A stretch of 64,000 nt of DNA, taken from Collimonas silvisoli. Lineage in GTDB: Bacteria > Pseudomonadota > Gammaproteobacteria > Burkholderiales > Burkholderiaceae_D. Shown here piece after piece: positions 7,806 to 17,900 of the stretch (positions are counted from its first letter, which is position 1; every line of letters begins with the position of its first letter). The stretch covers positions 1-64,000 of the forward strand of contig NZ_JAGQEG010000014.1 of the NCBI RefSeq assembly GCF_018305005.1, read 5' to 3'. The notes under the pieces were generated by a model. It was not told the origin of the DNA, did no database searches, and saw nothing but the letters and a program-made list of their open reading frames with translations. The position numbers were made by a program, and so were the translations under genes.

Positions 7806-10453
7806 CCTACATGAATTTCGGCCGCATCCGCTGTTCCACCTTTTTCGCCGCCTTACCGCGTACAGCTACCTTGTTGCAGACAAGCAGTCGCACCATTGTG
7901 CTCTTCGCCTTGACAGCTTCGATGGCTGCCTGCGGTGAGATCGCTGTGCAACAAAGTGCCCGTAAGGCATTCGATGAGGGGCGGATTGAAGACAGCATGG
8001 CGCAGTTGCAGGAGGCATTAACTAAGAATCCTCAGGATGCGCAGTTGCGAGTGACTTACCTTAGCTTGCGCGAACGTGCCATTAACCACTGGCTGAGCCA
8101 GCAGTCGACGTCGACATCAACCGGCGAACGTACCCAACTGCTGCGCAGGATTCTGGTGCTTGATCCGGATAATCGCCGTGCCGCTGCGGAACTGGAAAAA
8201 ATTGATCGTGACGGGCAGTTGGCAAAGCTGATGCTGGATGCGCAGTTTTCGTTTGACGCCAAGGACTACGACGCGGCAACCCGTATTGTGCGCGCGGTGT
8301 TGGCAGAAGATCCCTACAACGCTGCTGGCCGACGCTTGATAAAAGCGTTGATGGACAAGGTGTCCAAGCCCACGGTAGATCCTGAATTGCAGGCTGCCTT
8401 AAACCGCAAGCTGTCGATCGAATTTAAGGATGCAATGCTCAAGCAGGTGTTCGAAGTACTGTCACGCACCTCTGACATCAATTTTGTACTCGATAAGGAT
8501 ATCAAGAGCGACCAGCGGACGTCGGTTTTCTTGAAGGGCGTGACCGTCAAGGAAGCGCTGGAGGTGGTTCTGATGACCAACCAGCTGGAGCAACGCACAA
8601 TCGGCCGCAACGCCATCATGATTTATCCCAATTTACCCGCCAAGCAGAAGGACTATCAGGCGTTGAGCGTGCACACGTTTTACACGGCGAACGCGGATGT
8701 CGAGCAGCTTGCCAACACGTTGAAGACCATTCTGAAAACACGTGACTTGATTGTCGACAAGAATCAAAACATGATCGTTATGCGGGATACGCCGGACGCG
8801 ATCGATATGGCTGAGAAGATTGTCTCGATGGCCGATCTGCCAACACCAGAAACCATGCTGGAAGTTGAAATCCTGGAAATTAATCGCAATCTACTCAAAG
8901 ACCTTGGCGTCAGCTATCCAGCAAAACTTTCGCTGTCCCCACTGGCATCGACTAGCGGCGGCACAGTAACGTTGGCAAACTTGATTCACGCAAACGCCAG
9001 CACGACAGGAGCGACCATCGATCCTCTAGCGATAAACCTGAGCGCTACCGATACCGACATCCGGTTGCTGGCGAATCCGCGTATTCGGGTCAAGAATCGA
9101 GAGTCAGCCAAGATACTAATTGGAGATCGGGTACCGAACATTACCTCGACGGCGACCGCGACTGGCTTTGTGTCGCAGAGTGTGCAATATCTTGATGTCG
9201 GCTTGAAATTGGAAGTGACTCCGGTGATAACGATTGACGGCGAGGTTTCGATCAAAGTGGCGTTGGAAGTTAGTAATATTGCCAACCAAATTACGACCAC
9301 CTCCGGCACAGTGGCGTACCAGATAGGTACACGTTCAGCCTCCACAGTACTGCGGCTAAAGGATGGAGAAAATCAGATACTTGCCGGCCTGATTAGCGAC
9401 AACGATACGGATGCGGTAACGAAGATCCCCGGTTTGGGCGATATTCCGTATCTTGGCCGATTATTCTCCAGCCATCACGGCGACCATAAAAAGACAGAAA
9501 TCGTGTTGTCTATTACCCCGCATTTAATACGCAATAGCGTGTTACCTGCGGCGCATTTGCTGGACTTCCAGAGTGGTACGGAGTCTAGCTTGCATGGTGC
9601 TGGGGGCGGCGGTTTCACCCCGCCGGTCGACAGCAGCGCCCGCAGTGTGCCCACTGCGACCTCAACAACGCCAAGCGGGCCTAGCGGTGGCATAGGTTCA
9701 AATGGGGGAAGTGCGAATGGCGCAGCCGCTGCCAATGCTGCCGCAGGTGCAGCGAGCACAGGTAGTGTTGGAAGTGCTGGAAACCCGGTGAGTGCCCCCA
9801 ACGGCGCAATGACCGATACCAGCGGCATTGGCGCCTCCGGCGGCGCCAATGCCAATGCATTGGCGTGGGTGGGCGCATCGCAAGGCGTCGTCGGCACCAG
9901 CGCCCAGCAACAGTTGGTTCTGACCAGCGGCCAGGGCGTAAGCGGAATAAACCTTGTCATTGGCTATGATCCGACCGCACTGCGGATTGATCGGGCCACC
10001 GAAGGCACGTTTTTGAACGCGGATGGCACGGCGACCACTTTCACGCAGCGGGTCGATGCATCAACCGGCCAGGTTTTCATCAGTGACGTGCGTAGCAGCG
10101 GTGCTGCTGCGGGCGCCACTGGACAGGCGGCGCTGGTAACGTTGAATGTAACGCCGCTGAAAGCAATCACCTCGACTCAACTGAAAGTGTTATCGATCAC
10201 ACCGTCAGTGGTCGGCGGTAGTTCGTTGTCATTGACTCCGCCCACCCAAAATATCGGCATGCTCTGGTCGGTGGCCGCAATTGCGTGGATTTACGTTGAT
10301 CGAATTACTGATCAGCCTTGCCATTCTTGCGATATTGGCGACGATTGCGTTACCGGTGGCGCAGGTCGAGGTGCAGCGCACACGGGAGGCGGCGCTAGAG
10401 CGTGCGTTGCGCGAGATCCGACTTGGCATCGACGATTACAAGCGCGCTTATGA
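7802..10453 (+). CDS. gspD: Type II secretion secretin GspD, lipoprotein with cohesin-like C-domain
   Basis: Outer-membrane secretin through which the cargo would leave the cell. An N-terminal lipoprotein signal has its lipobox at ASMAAC (Cys 44). A TPR-like region (about 45-175) is followed by an STN/N0-like domain (200-265), a secretin N domain (285-350), and the secretin core from LEVEILEINR (353) to VLSITPHLIR (575). A Gly/Ser/Ala linker (600-687) leads to a cohesin-like domain (690-820, GINLVIGYDPTALRI). Odd: no stop follows the cohesin domain. The frame runs 173 bases into the next pseudopilin gene and adds about 60 residues of unnatural composition (RGAAHTGGGARACVARD), so an indel near 10.2-10.3 kb or a lost stop codon is likely. 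The start overlaps the previous stop (ATGA). Confidence 0.9.
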   Translation: MTYMNFGRIRCSTFFAALPRTATLLQTSSRTIVLFALTASMAACGEIAVQQSARKAFDEGRIEDSMAQLQEALTKNPQDAQLRVTYLSLRERAINHWLSQQSTSTSTGERTQLLRRILVLDPDNRRAAAELEKIDRDGQLAKLMLDAQFSFDAKDYDAATRIVRAVLAEDPYNAAGRRLIKALMDKVSKPTVDPELQAALNRKLSIEFKDAMLKQVFEVLSRTSDINFVLDKDIKSDQRTSVFLKGVTVKEALEVVLMTNQLEQRTIGRNAIMIYPNLPAKQKDYQALSVHTFYTANADVEQLANTLKTILKTRDLIVDKNQNMIVMRDTPDAIDMAEKIVSMADLPTPETMLEVEILEINRNLLKDLGVSYPAKLSLSPLASTSGGTVTLANLIHANASTTGATIDPLAINLSATDTDIRLLANPRIRVKNRESAKILIGDRVPNITSTATATGFVSQSVQYLDVGLKLEVTPVITIDGEVSIKVALEVSNIANQITTTSGTVAYQIGTRSASTVLRLKDGENQILAGLISDNDTDAVTKIPGLGDIPYLGRLFSSHHGDHKKTEIVLSITPHLIRNSVLPAAHLLDFQSGTESSLHGAGGGGFTPPVDSSARSVPTATSTTPSGPSGGIGSNGGSANGAAAANAAAGAASTGSVGSAGNPVSAPNGAMTDTSGIGASGGANANALAWVGASQGVVGTSAQQQLVLTSGQGVSGINLVIGYDPTALRIDRATEGTFLNADGTATTFTQRVDASTGQVFISDVRSSGAAAGATGQAALVTLNVTPLKAITSTQLKVLSITPSVVGGSSLSLTPPTQNIGMLWSVAAIAWIYVDRITDQPCHSCDIGDDCVTGGAGRGAAHTGGGARACVARDPTWHRRLQARL

Positions 10454-10745
10454 CAACGGCCGCATCGCTCGCACCCTGGGAGCCAGTGGCTATCCCGCTA
10501 CGTTGGATAGCCTGGTGAGCGGCGTCGAAGATGCGCGCGACCCGGCCAAGCACAAGATCTATTTCATGCGCAGTATTCCGCGCGACCCGCTCATGCCGGA
10601 CGCATCGGTCGCCAACGCCGACACGTGGGGCAAACGAAGCTACGCCAGTGAACCCGACGCCCCGGCTGAAGGTGCTGATGTATTTGACGTCTATTCGCTG
10701 TCAAGCGCGATAGGTCTCAACGGCATCGCTTACCGCAAATGGTAA
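10281..10745 (+). CDS. Type II secretion pseudopilin, GspG/H-like
   Basis: Pseudopilin of about 154 residues with the class III signal RGFTLIELLISLAILAILA, Glu at mature position 5, and a C-terminal region ending in a YSLSSAIGLNG segment. The only in-frame start is a TTG at 10281, giving a three-residue leader, which is unusually short. A GGTGG sequence 6 bases upstream could act as ribosome binding site. The gene overlaps the end of the gspD frame by 173 bases. Removing one base around 10278-10281 would give a nine-residue leader starting at ATG 10259. Either the start is a real TTG or there is an indel here. Confidence 0.75.
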   Translation: MRGFTLIELLISLAILAILATIALPVAQVEVQRTREAALERALREIRLGIDDYKRAYDNGRIARTLGASGYPATLDSLVSGVEDARDPAKHKIYFMRSIPRDPLMPDASVANADTWGKRSYASEPDAPAEGADVFDVYSLSSAIGLNGIAYRKW

Positions 10746-11155
10746 TCGTCATGCGCCAAATTTCGCATCGCATTCAGCCGTGGCAACGCGAACGCGGTTT
10801 CACACTTATCGAACTGCTGGTCGTCCTGTCGATTGTGGCGTTGTTGTTGTCGATATCGGTGCCGAAGTATTTTCATAGTCTCGATTATTCGAAGGAAGTG
10901 ATTCTGAAGGAGAACCTGCGCGTGGTGCGCAAAACGATCGACCAGTACTATTCTGATACCGGGCACTATCCTGATGATCTCGACGAATTGGTCAGCAAAA
11001 AATATCTACGGGCACTACCAGTCGATCCAATCACAAGCAGCGCCGCCACCTGGATATTGATCGCTCCGGAAGATAGTAAATTAGGCAAATTGTTTGACTT
11101 GCATAGCGGAGCGCAGGGCACCACACGTGACGGCGTCGGGTTCGGTCAGCTATAA
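10739..11155 (+). CDS. Type II secretion pseudopilin
   Basis: 138-residue pseudopilin. The leader of about 20 residues ends RERG, followed by FTLIELLVVLSIVALLLSI with Glu at mature position 5. The segment YYSDTGHYPDDLDELVSKKYLRALPVDP resembles the GspG family, but the protein is shorter and lacks the DG..GG calcium loop. It starts within the stop of the previous pseudopilin; a second possible ATG is at 10751. Probably a minor pseudopilin of the same system. Confidence 0.8.
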   Translation: MVIVMRQISHRIQPWQRERGFTLIELLVVLSIVALLLSISVPKYFHSLDYSKEVILKENLRVVRKTIDQYYSDTGHYPDDLDELVSKKYLRALPVDPITSSAATWILIAPEDSKLGKLFDLHSGAQGTTRDGVGFGQL

Positions 11156-11159
11156 CTCA

Positions 11160-11657
11160 ATGAGTAAAATGAAACACGCCGATCAGAGGCCGCGTACTCC
11201 GATGTCCTCATCACGTCAGCATGGATTTGCGCTGCTGGCACTGTTGATCTTTCTTGCGATGGTGGGCTTGCTGACGTCTGCTGTCGCCACGACTAGCGCG
11301 CTGGTGGCTCGCCGCGCTGCTGAGGAGCGCCTGCTCGATGTCGGCCGCCAATATCGCACCGCAATCCAGTTGTACGTCGAAGCCACGCCGCCCGGCCAGA
11401 AACGGTTTCCTCTCACCCTTGACGCGCTTCTGAAGGATCCTCGCTATCCAGACGTTCGCCGTTATCTGCGTACTGCCTACTCGGACCCGGTCAGCAGCAG
11501 TGAATGGGTACTGATCTTGGCCCCGGAGGGCGGCATCATGGGGCTGCACAGCGCATCACCGGATCGACCTATCCGACGTGTGGGATACGTGGCGCCCTTT
11601 GAAGCGTTTAATCAATTGGAGCGCTACGCCGATTGGTTATTTTATTACTATCCATGA
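11160..11657 (+). CDS. Type II secretion pseudopilin lacking Glu5 (tip-like)
   Basis: 165 residues. The leader ends in QHG, and the mature protein starts FALLALLIFLAMVGLLTSAV. Mature position 5 is Ala instead of the nearly invariant Glu. Absence of Glu5 is known for GspK, the pseudopilin at the tip, so this may be the tip subunit, although it is much shorter than GspK. The C-terminal domain (DPVSSSEWVLILAPEGGIMGLHS) resembles other Burkholderiales T2SS pseudopilins. ATG 11160 lies 4 bases after the previous stop; an earlier in-frame ATG at 11094 would give an unlikely 44-residue leader. Last gene of the secretion operon. Confidence 0.72.
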   Translation: MSKMKHADQRPRTPMSSSRQHGFALLALLIFLAMVGLLTSAVATTSALVARRAAEERLLDVGRQYRTAIQLYVEATPPGQKRFPLTLDALLKDPRYPDVRRYLRTAYSDPVSSSEWVLILAPEGGIMGLHSASPDRPIRRVGYVAPFEAFNQLERYADWLFYYYP

Positions 11658-11913
11658 GGCTGGTTTAGTCAATATGGTTTGAGGGAAAAATTTGTTGCGT
11701 TGCAAAAATCTGACGTTAAAAAGAAATCTATGCGTTAGACACTTAAGGTATTGCTAATGAATCATAATATTGCCGTACGGATATATTGAAAATGGTAGTG
11801 GTATGGTTGTGTTGTCATTCGTCACCTGCCCTAGCTGTTTAGAGTAGCAAGATTGCAAAAAAACATCGACATGATTGTCGAGGAAAATAAAATTTAGTCA
11901 GGGAGTAGGGTAG
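11658..11913. promoter_or_regulatory. Upstream region of the giant repeat-protein gene
   Basis: AT-rich 256-base gap between the secretion operon and the giant gene. It holds an inverted repeat TCGAC-atgatt-GTCGA at 11866-11881 followed by AT-rich sequence and the ribosome binding site GGGAGTAGGG just before ATG 11914. No terminator with a T-run was found on the + strand, so read-through from the secretion operon is possible. The gap most likely has its own promoter, but no clear box pair was identified. Confidence 0.35.
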
Positions 11914-14900
11914 ATGGCGAATTCGAACCGCGCGGCGACACGTCGCGTGCAGTATGCTGCGCAAGAGACTTTCTTGGCGGTTTCGTTGTTCTTGCAACGA
12001 GCATTGCGGCGTCCGCTGATCGTCATCCTGGCCTGTATCCTCCTTCCCTGCGCCGGCAGCGCCTACGCCGCCAGCGCGAACTATGTCTACGATGAACTCG
12101 GCCGGCTGGTGCAGGTGGTCGCCGCCGACGGCAGCAGCACCCAATATGCCTACGATGCGGCGGGTAATATCACGGCCGTCAAGGCCGACACGGTCAACAC
12201 GCTGGCGATTGCCAGTTTCACGCCCACTGCCGGTGTTGCCGGCGCCAATGTCACGATCTACGGCAGTGGTTTCAGTACGACTGCGGCGTCAAACACAGTC
12301 ACCTTCAATGGCGTCGCCGCAACCGTTACCTCGGCCAGTGCGTCGCAACTCAAGTTGACGGTGCCGGCGTCGGCGAAAACAGGTGTGATAACCGTCAGCA
12401 ATGCGAACGGTAGTGCGACGTCGACACAACCATTTACGGTGGGATCGAATTTATCGGCGCCGACGATTACCGGCTTCACGCCGACGATTGGCGCGGCAGG
12501 TACGGCAGTGACAGTCAACGGGACGAATTTCCAGGCCGGTGTGGTCAATAACAAAGTGTCCTTTGGTGGTGTCAGCGGGAGCACAACGGCGGTGACCGCG
12601 CCGAGTCAAGCTGTTGCGACAGTCCCGAGTACAGGGCAATCTGGCAAAGTGTCCGTGCAAACTGCCGCAGGCACCGGCACGAGTAGCGCGGATTTCTTTG
12701 TGGTGCCCTCTGGCATCGCGGTGACGGACGTCGTGACTACTGGGCGCATTGTCGTCAACGGTGCTGCTGCAACACCGGCGATTACTACTGTCGGTAAATA
12801 TGCGATGTTGCTGTTTGACGGCAGCGCCGGCCAACAGCTTAGCCTCGGGATGTCGGTGTTTGCGCCTGCGCCGAGTGGCTCGGGGACAGTCTCGATTCAG
12901 CTGTATGCTCCTACTGGCAGCGTCGTGAGTTCTTGCTCTCTATCTGGGGTGGACAAATGTTTGTTTGCGGCTTTACCGCAAACCGGGGTCTATCGGATAC
13001 TGATCGGTATCGACAGCAGTCACACCGCGAATATGAGTTTGCTGCTGTCCAATCCGGTCACTGGCGTCCTCAAACCGAATGCTGCCGCGACGACGTTTGC
13101 GACGACCCGGATAGGCCAGGTCGCGAGTTACACATTTACTGCTGTGACTGGAGATAACTACAGTCTGACCTGGACAGGCGCTACCTTCAACGGCACTTGG
13201 TCTTACTTGTATGTCTACGCACCAGACGGCTCGCAAATCGCATCCCCTTATTTTGGTATTGACAGCCCGACGGGGGAAGTTCAACTCAATAATTTGTCGC
13301 AAACGGGCACCTACACCGTATCTATCGTTCCTTATAGTGCTGGCACTGGGCAGGTAGCGCTACGGTTGCTGTCGCCTGCGAAGGCGGCCTTGACGGTCAA
13401 CGGCGCACCATTGGCGATCAATCAGGCGCCTGGCGCCAGTGGTCGTTATACCTTTAATGGTACAGCTGGGCAGCGCCTTGGTCTGGGCGTCTCTGGCGTC
13501 ACTTTCACACCCGCTGGCGATTACGAAAGTTGGTCAATCATTGGCCCCAATGGGGCGACGCTGGTCAACTGTAATAGTTTCAGCACAAATAGCGGCTGTG
13601 TCCTGCCGCAGTTGAATGCTACCGGTGTGTACACGGTGGTGCTGGTGCCGAGCAGTGCGACGACGGCAGTGCAAGCGACGTTGACGTTGTCGAGCGAAGT
13701 GAGTGGGGTACTAACGGCGAACGCTGCGGCGACGACGTTTGCGACGGCGCGTGCGGGTCAAAATGGTCGTTACACATTTAGTGCGACCGCTGGCGATAAC
13801 TACAGCCTGGCCTGGACTGGCGCGACTTTCAATGGCTATTGGTCTTACTTGAATGTCTACGCACCAGACGGCTCGCAAGTCGTTGCGCCTTATTTCGGTG
13901 CTGGCAATCCAACGGGGGAAGTACAACTCAACAATTTATCGCAGACCGGCACCTATACGGTGTTCGTCGTACCGGCGGCCGGCGGTACCGGACAGGTAGC
14001 CCTGCAACTCTTGTCGCCTGCGAAGGGGGCGCTGACGATCGATGGCGCACCGCTGGCGATCAACCAGGTGGCCGGTGCCACGGGCCGCTACACGTTTAAC
14101 GGCAGCATCGGCCAGCGCCTTGGCCTTGGCGTTTCGGGTGTCACTTTCACGCCAGCTGGCGATTCCGCGAGTTGGTCGATCATTGGACCCAGTGGGGCGA
14201 CGTTGGTTAGCTGTGGTGGCTTCAGCAGTGGTAACGGTTGTGTCCTGCCGCAGTTGAATGCAGCCGGTGTGTACACGGTGGTGCTGGTGCCGGGTAGTGC
14301 GACGACGGCGGTGCAAGCGACGTTAACGTTATCGAGTGAGGTGCGCGGTACACTAACAGCGAATGCTGCTGCGACGACGTTTGCGACGGCGCGTGCCGGT
14401 CAAAATGCGCGTTACACATTTACTGCGACCGCTGGCGATAGCTACAGCCTGGCCTGGACGGGCGCGACTTTCAGTGGACCCTATACGTACCTCACTGTCT
14501 ACGCGCCTGACGGTTCGCAAGTTGCCTCTTCTCCTTATGTCGGCGTTGGCAACCCGACCGGTGAAATTCAACTCAGCAACTTGTTGCAGACCGGTACTTA
14601 TACGGTGCTCGTTGTCCCTTATCTCGGTGGCACTGGACAGGTAGCGTTGCAGTTGTTGTCACCCGCGAAGGGGGCGTTGACGGTCGATGGCACACCGCTG
14701 TCGATCAATCAGGCGCCTGGCGCCAGCGGTCAATACACGTTTAACGGCTCTATCGGCCAGCGCCTCGGTCTGGGCGTCTCGGGTGTCACCTTCGCTCCTG
14801 CTGGCGGTTCAGTAAGCTGGTCGATCATTGGCCCCAATGGGACGACGTTGATCAACTGTGGTAGTTTCAGCGGCAGTAGCGGTTGTGTCCTGCCGCAGTT

Positions 14901-17900
14901 GAATGCAGCCGGTGTGTACACGGTGGTGCTGGTGCCGGGCAGCGCGACGACGGCAATACAGGCCACATTGATATTGTCGAAAGAGGTGAGCGGGGTACTG
15001 ACGGCGAACGCTGCGGCAACCTCATTTACGACAGCACGTGCCGGTCAGAATGCTCGTTACACATTTACTGCGACGGCTGGCGACAACTACAGCCTGGCTT
15101 GGACCGGGGCCACATTCAGCTACTATTACAATACCCTATCAGTCTATGCGCCGGATGGATCGCAAGTTGCCTCTTCTCCTTATGTCAGTGCGAGCAATCC
15201 GAAGGGAGAAATCCAACTCAACAACTTATTGGAGACCGGTACCTATACGGTATTCTTCACCCCCAATCCCGGTGATACCGGGCAGGTAGCGCTGCAATTG
15301 TTGTCACCCGCGAAGGGGGCGTTGACGGTCGATGGTACACCGCTGGCGATCAACCAGGTGGCCGGTACCCCGGGCCGCTACACGTTTAACGGCAGCATCG
15401 GCCAGCGCCTTGGCCTGGGTATCTCGGGTGTCACCTTCGCTCCTGCCGGCGGTTCAGCTAGCTGGTCGATCATTGGCCCTAATGGAGCGACGTTGGTCGA
15501 CTGTAGTAGTTTCACCAACAGCAGCGGTTGTATCCTGCCGCAGTTGAATGCAACCGGTGTGTACACGGTGATGCTGGTGCCGGGCAGTGCGACGACGGCA
15601 GTGCAAGCGACGTTAACGTTATCGAGTGAGGTGCGCGGCACGCTAACAGCGAATGCTGCTGCGACGACGTTTGCGACAGCACGTGCCGGTCAGAATGCCC
15701 GTTACACATTTACGGCGACCGCTGGCGATAACTACAGCCTGGCCTGGACGGGAGCCACATTCAGCAATTATTACAATACCCTATCTGTCTACGCGCCAGA
15801 TGGATCGCAAGTTGCCTCTTCTCCTTATGTCAGTGCGGGCAATCCGAAGGGAGAAATCCAACTCAACAACTTATTGGAGACTGGCACCTATACGGTATTC
15901 TTCGCCCCCAATCCCGGTGACACCGGGCAGGTAGCGCTGCAGTTGTTGTCGCCGTCCACGGGAGGAGTGACGATCGATGGCACGTCACTCGCAATCCACC
16001 AGGTAGCTGGTGCAACTGGTCGCTATACGTTTGCTGGGACGACCGGTCAAGAGTTAGGCTTGGGCATCTCAAATACCGCCATTACACCTACAGGCGGGAC
16101 ATTGATCTGGTCAATAGTGACGCCTACCGGCGCGATATTGATCGATTGCGGTGGATTTTCGACGGATACAAGCTGTAATTTGCCTACACTGCCGGCGAAC
16201 GGGACTTACACCATATTGGTGACGCCATCGACAGCTATGGCGGCACTGACAGCCAATCTGACCTTATCGACGGAGAGCACGGGAACACTCGTTGTGAATG
16301 CGCCGGCACGAGCATTCTTGATAACACGGGCAGGTCAGAATGGGCGCTATACGTTCAGCGCGACGATGGAGCAAAACTTGTCTCTCAGTATTACTGGCTC
16401 GATGTTAGCGACGTCCAATAACATGGTGACCGTGTATGCGCCGGATGGTAGCACTGTAGGTTCTGCATCGTTTGGTAATGGAACGAATACCACTGTGACA
16501 TTGACCAATTTGCAGCAAACCGGTACCTACACTATTTTTGTTGATCCGTATCAGACAAATGCATCAAATTTGAGTCAGGTATCTTTAGGGCTGACGTCGA
16601 CTGGAACAACGACTCCTGGTGCAGTGGCATCGGATGGCACGATCGCAATCGACGGTGCGCCGCTGGCAATCAATCAGGCGGCGGGCGTCAGTGGACATTA
16701 CTCCTTTAACGGTGCAATTGGCCAACGCCTTGGCTTGGGCGTTACCCTCACATCCGCCGCAGGCCCGATAAGCTGGTCGGTGATGGCACCTAACGGCACG
16801 ACGTTAGTCAACTGCGGCAGTTTTAGCGCCAGCAGCGGTTGTGTATTGCCACAGTTGAATGCTGCCGGCGTGTATACGGTGGTGCTGGTGCCGGGCAGCA
16901 CGACGACGGCAGTGCAAGCAACGCTGACGTTATCGAGTGAGGTGAGCGGGGTACTGACGGCGAACGCTGCAGCGACGACGTTTGCGACGGCGCGTGCCGG
17001 GCAGAATGGCCACTACACGTTTACTGCGACGGCTGGCGATAATTACAGTTTGGCCTGGACCGGCGCGACTTTCAGTGGATCCTATACGTACCTCACTGTC
17101 TACGCGCCTGACGGTTCGCAAATTGCCTCTTATCCTTATGTCAGTGTTAGCACCCCGGCCGGTGAAATTCAACTCAGCAACTTGTCGCAGACCGGTACCT
17201 ATACGGTGCTCGTTGTTCCTTATCTCGGTGAAACTGGGCAGGTAGCGCTGCAGTTGCTGTCACCCGCGAAGGGGGCGTTGACGGTCGATGGCGCACCGCT
17301 GACGATCAATCAGGCACCTGGCGCCAGCGGTCGATACACGTTTAACGGTTCGGTCGGCCAGCGCCTTGGCCTGGGTGTCTCGGGTGTCACTTTCACACCC
17401 GCTGGCGATTCCGCAAGCTGGTCGATCATTGGACCCAGTGGGGCGACGTTGGTCAACTGTAATAGCTTCAGCAGCGGTAACGGTTGTGTCCTGCCGCAGT
17501 TGAATGTAGCCGGTGTGTATACGGTGGTGCTGGTGCCGGGCAGTGCGACGACAGCAGTGCAGGCGACGTTGACGTTGTCGAGCGAAGTGAATGGGGTACT
17601 AACGGCGAATGCTGCTGCGACGACGTTTGCGACGGCGCGTGCCGGTCAAAATGCCCGTTACACATTTACTGCCACGGCTGGCGATAACTATAGCTTAGCC
17701 TGGACAGGGGCCACTTTCAGTGGATCCTATACGTACCTGACGGTCTACGCGCCTGACGGTTCGCAAATTGCCTCTTATCCTTATGTCAGCGTTAGCACCC
17801 CGACAGGTGAAATTCAACTCAGCAACTTGTTGCAGACCGGTACCTATACGGTGCTCGTTGTTCCTTATCTCGGTGAAACTGGGCAGGTAGCGCTGCAGTT

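Noticed and set aside
11866-11881. Terminator for the secretion operon
   Set aside because: The stem is only 5 bp and is followed by A-rich sequence on the + strand; T-rich only on the minus strand, where no gene ends.
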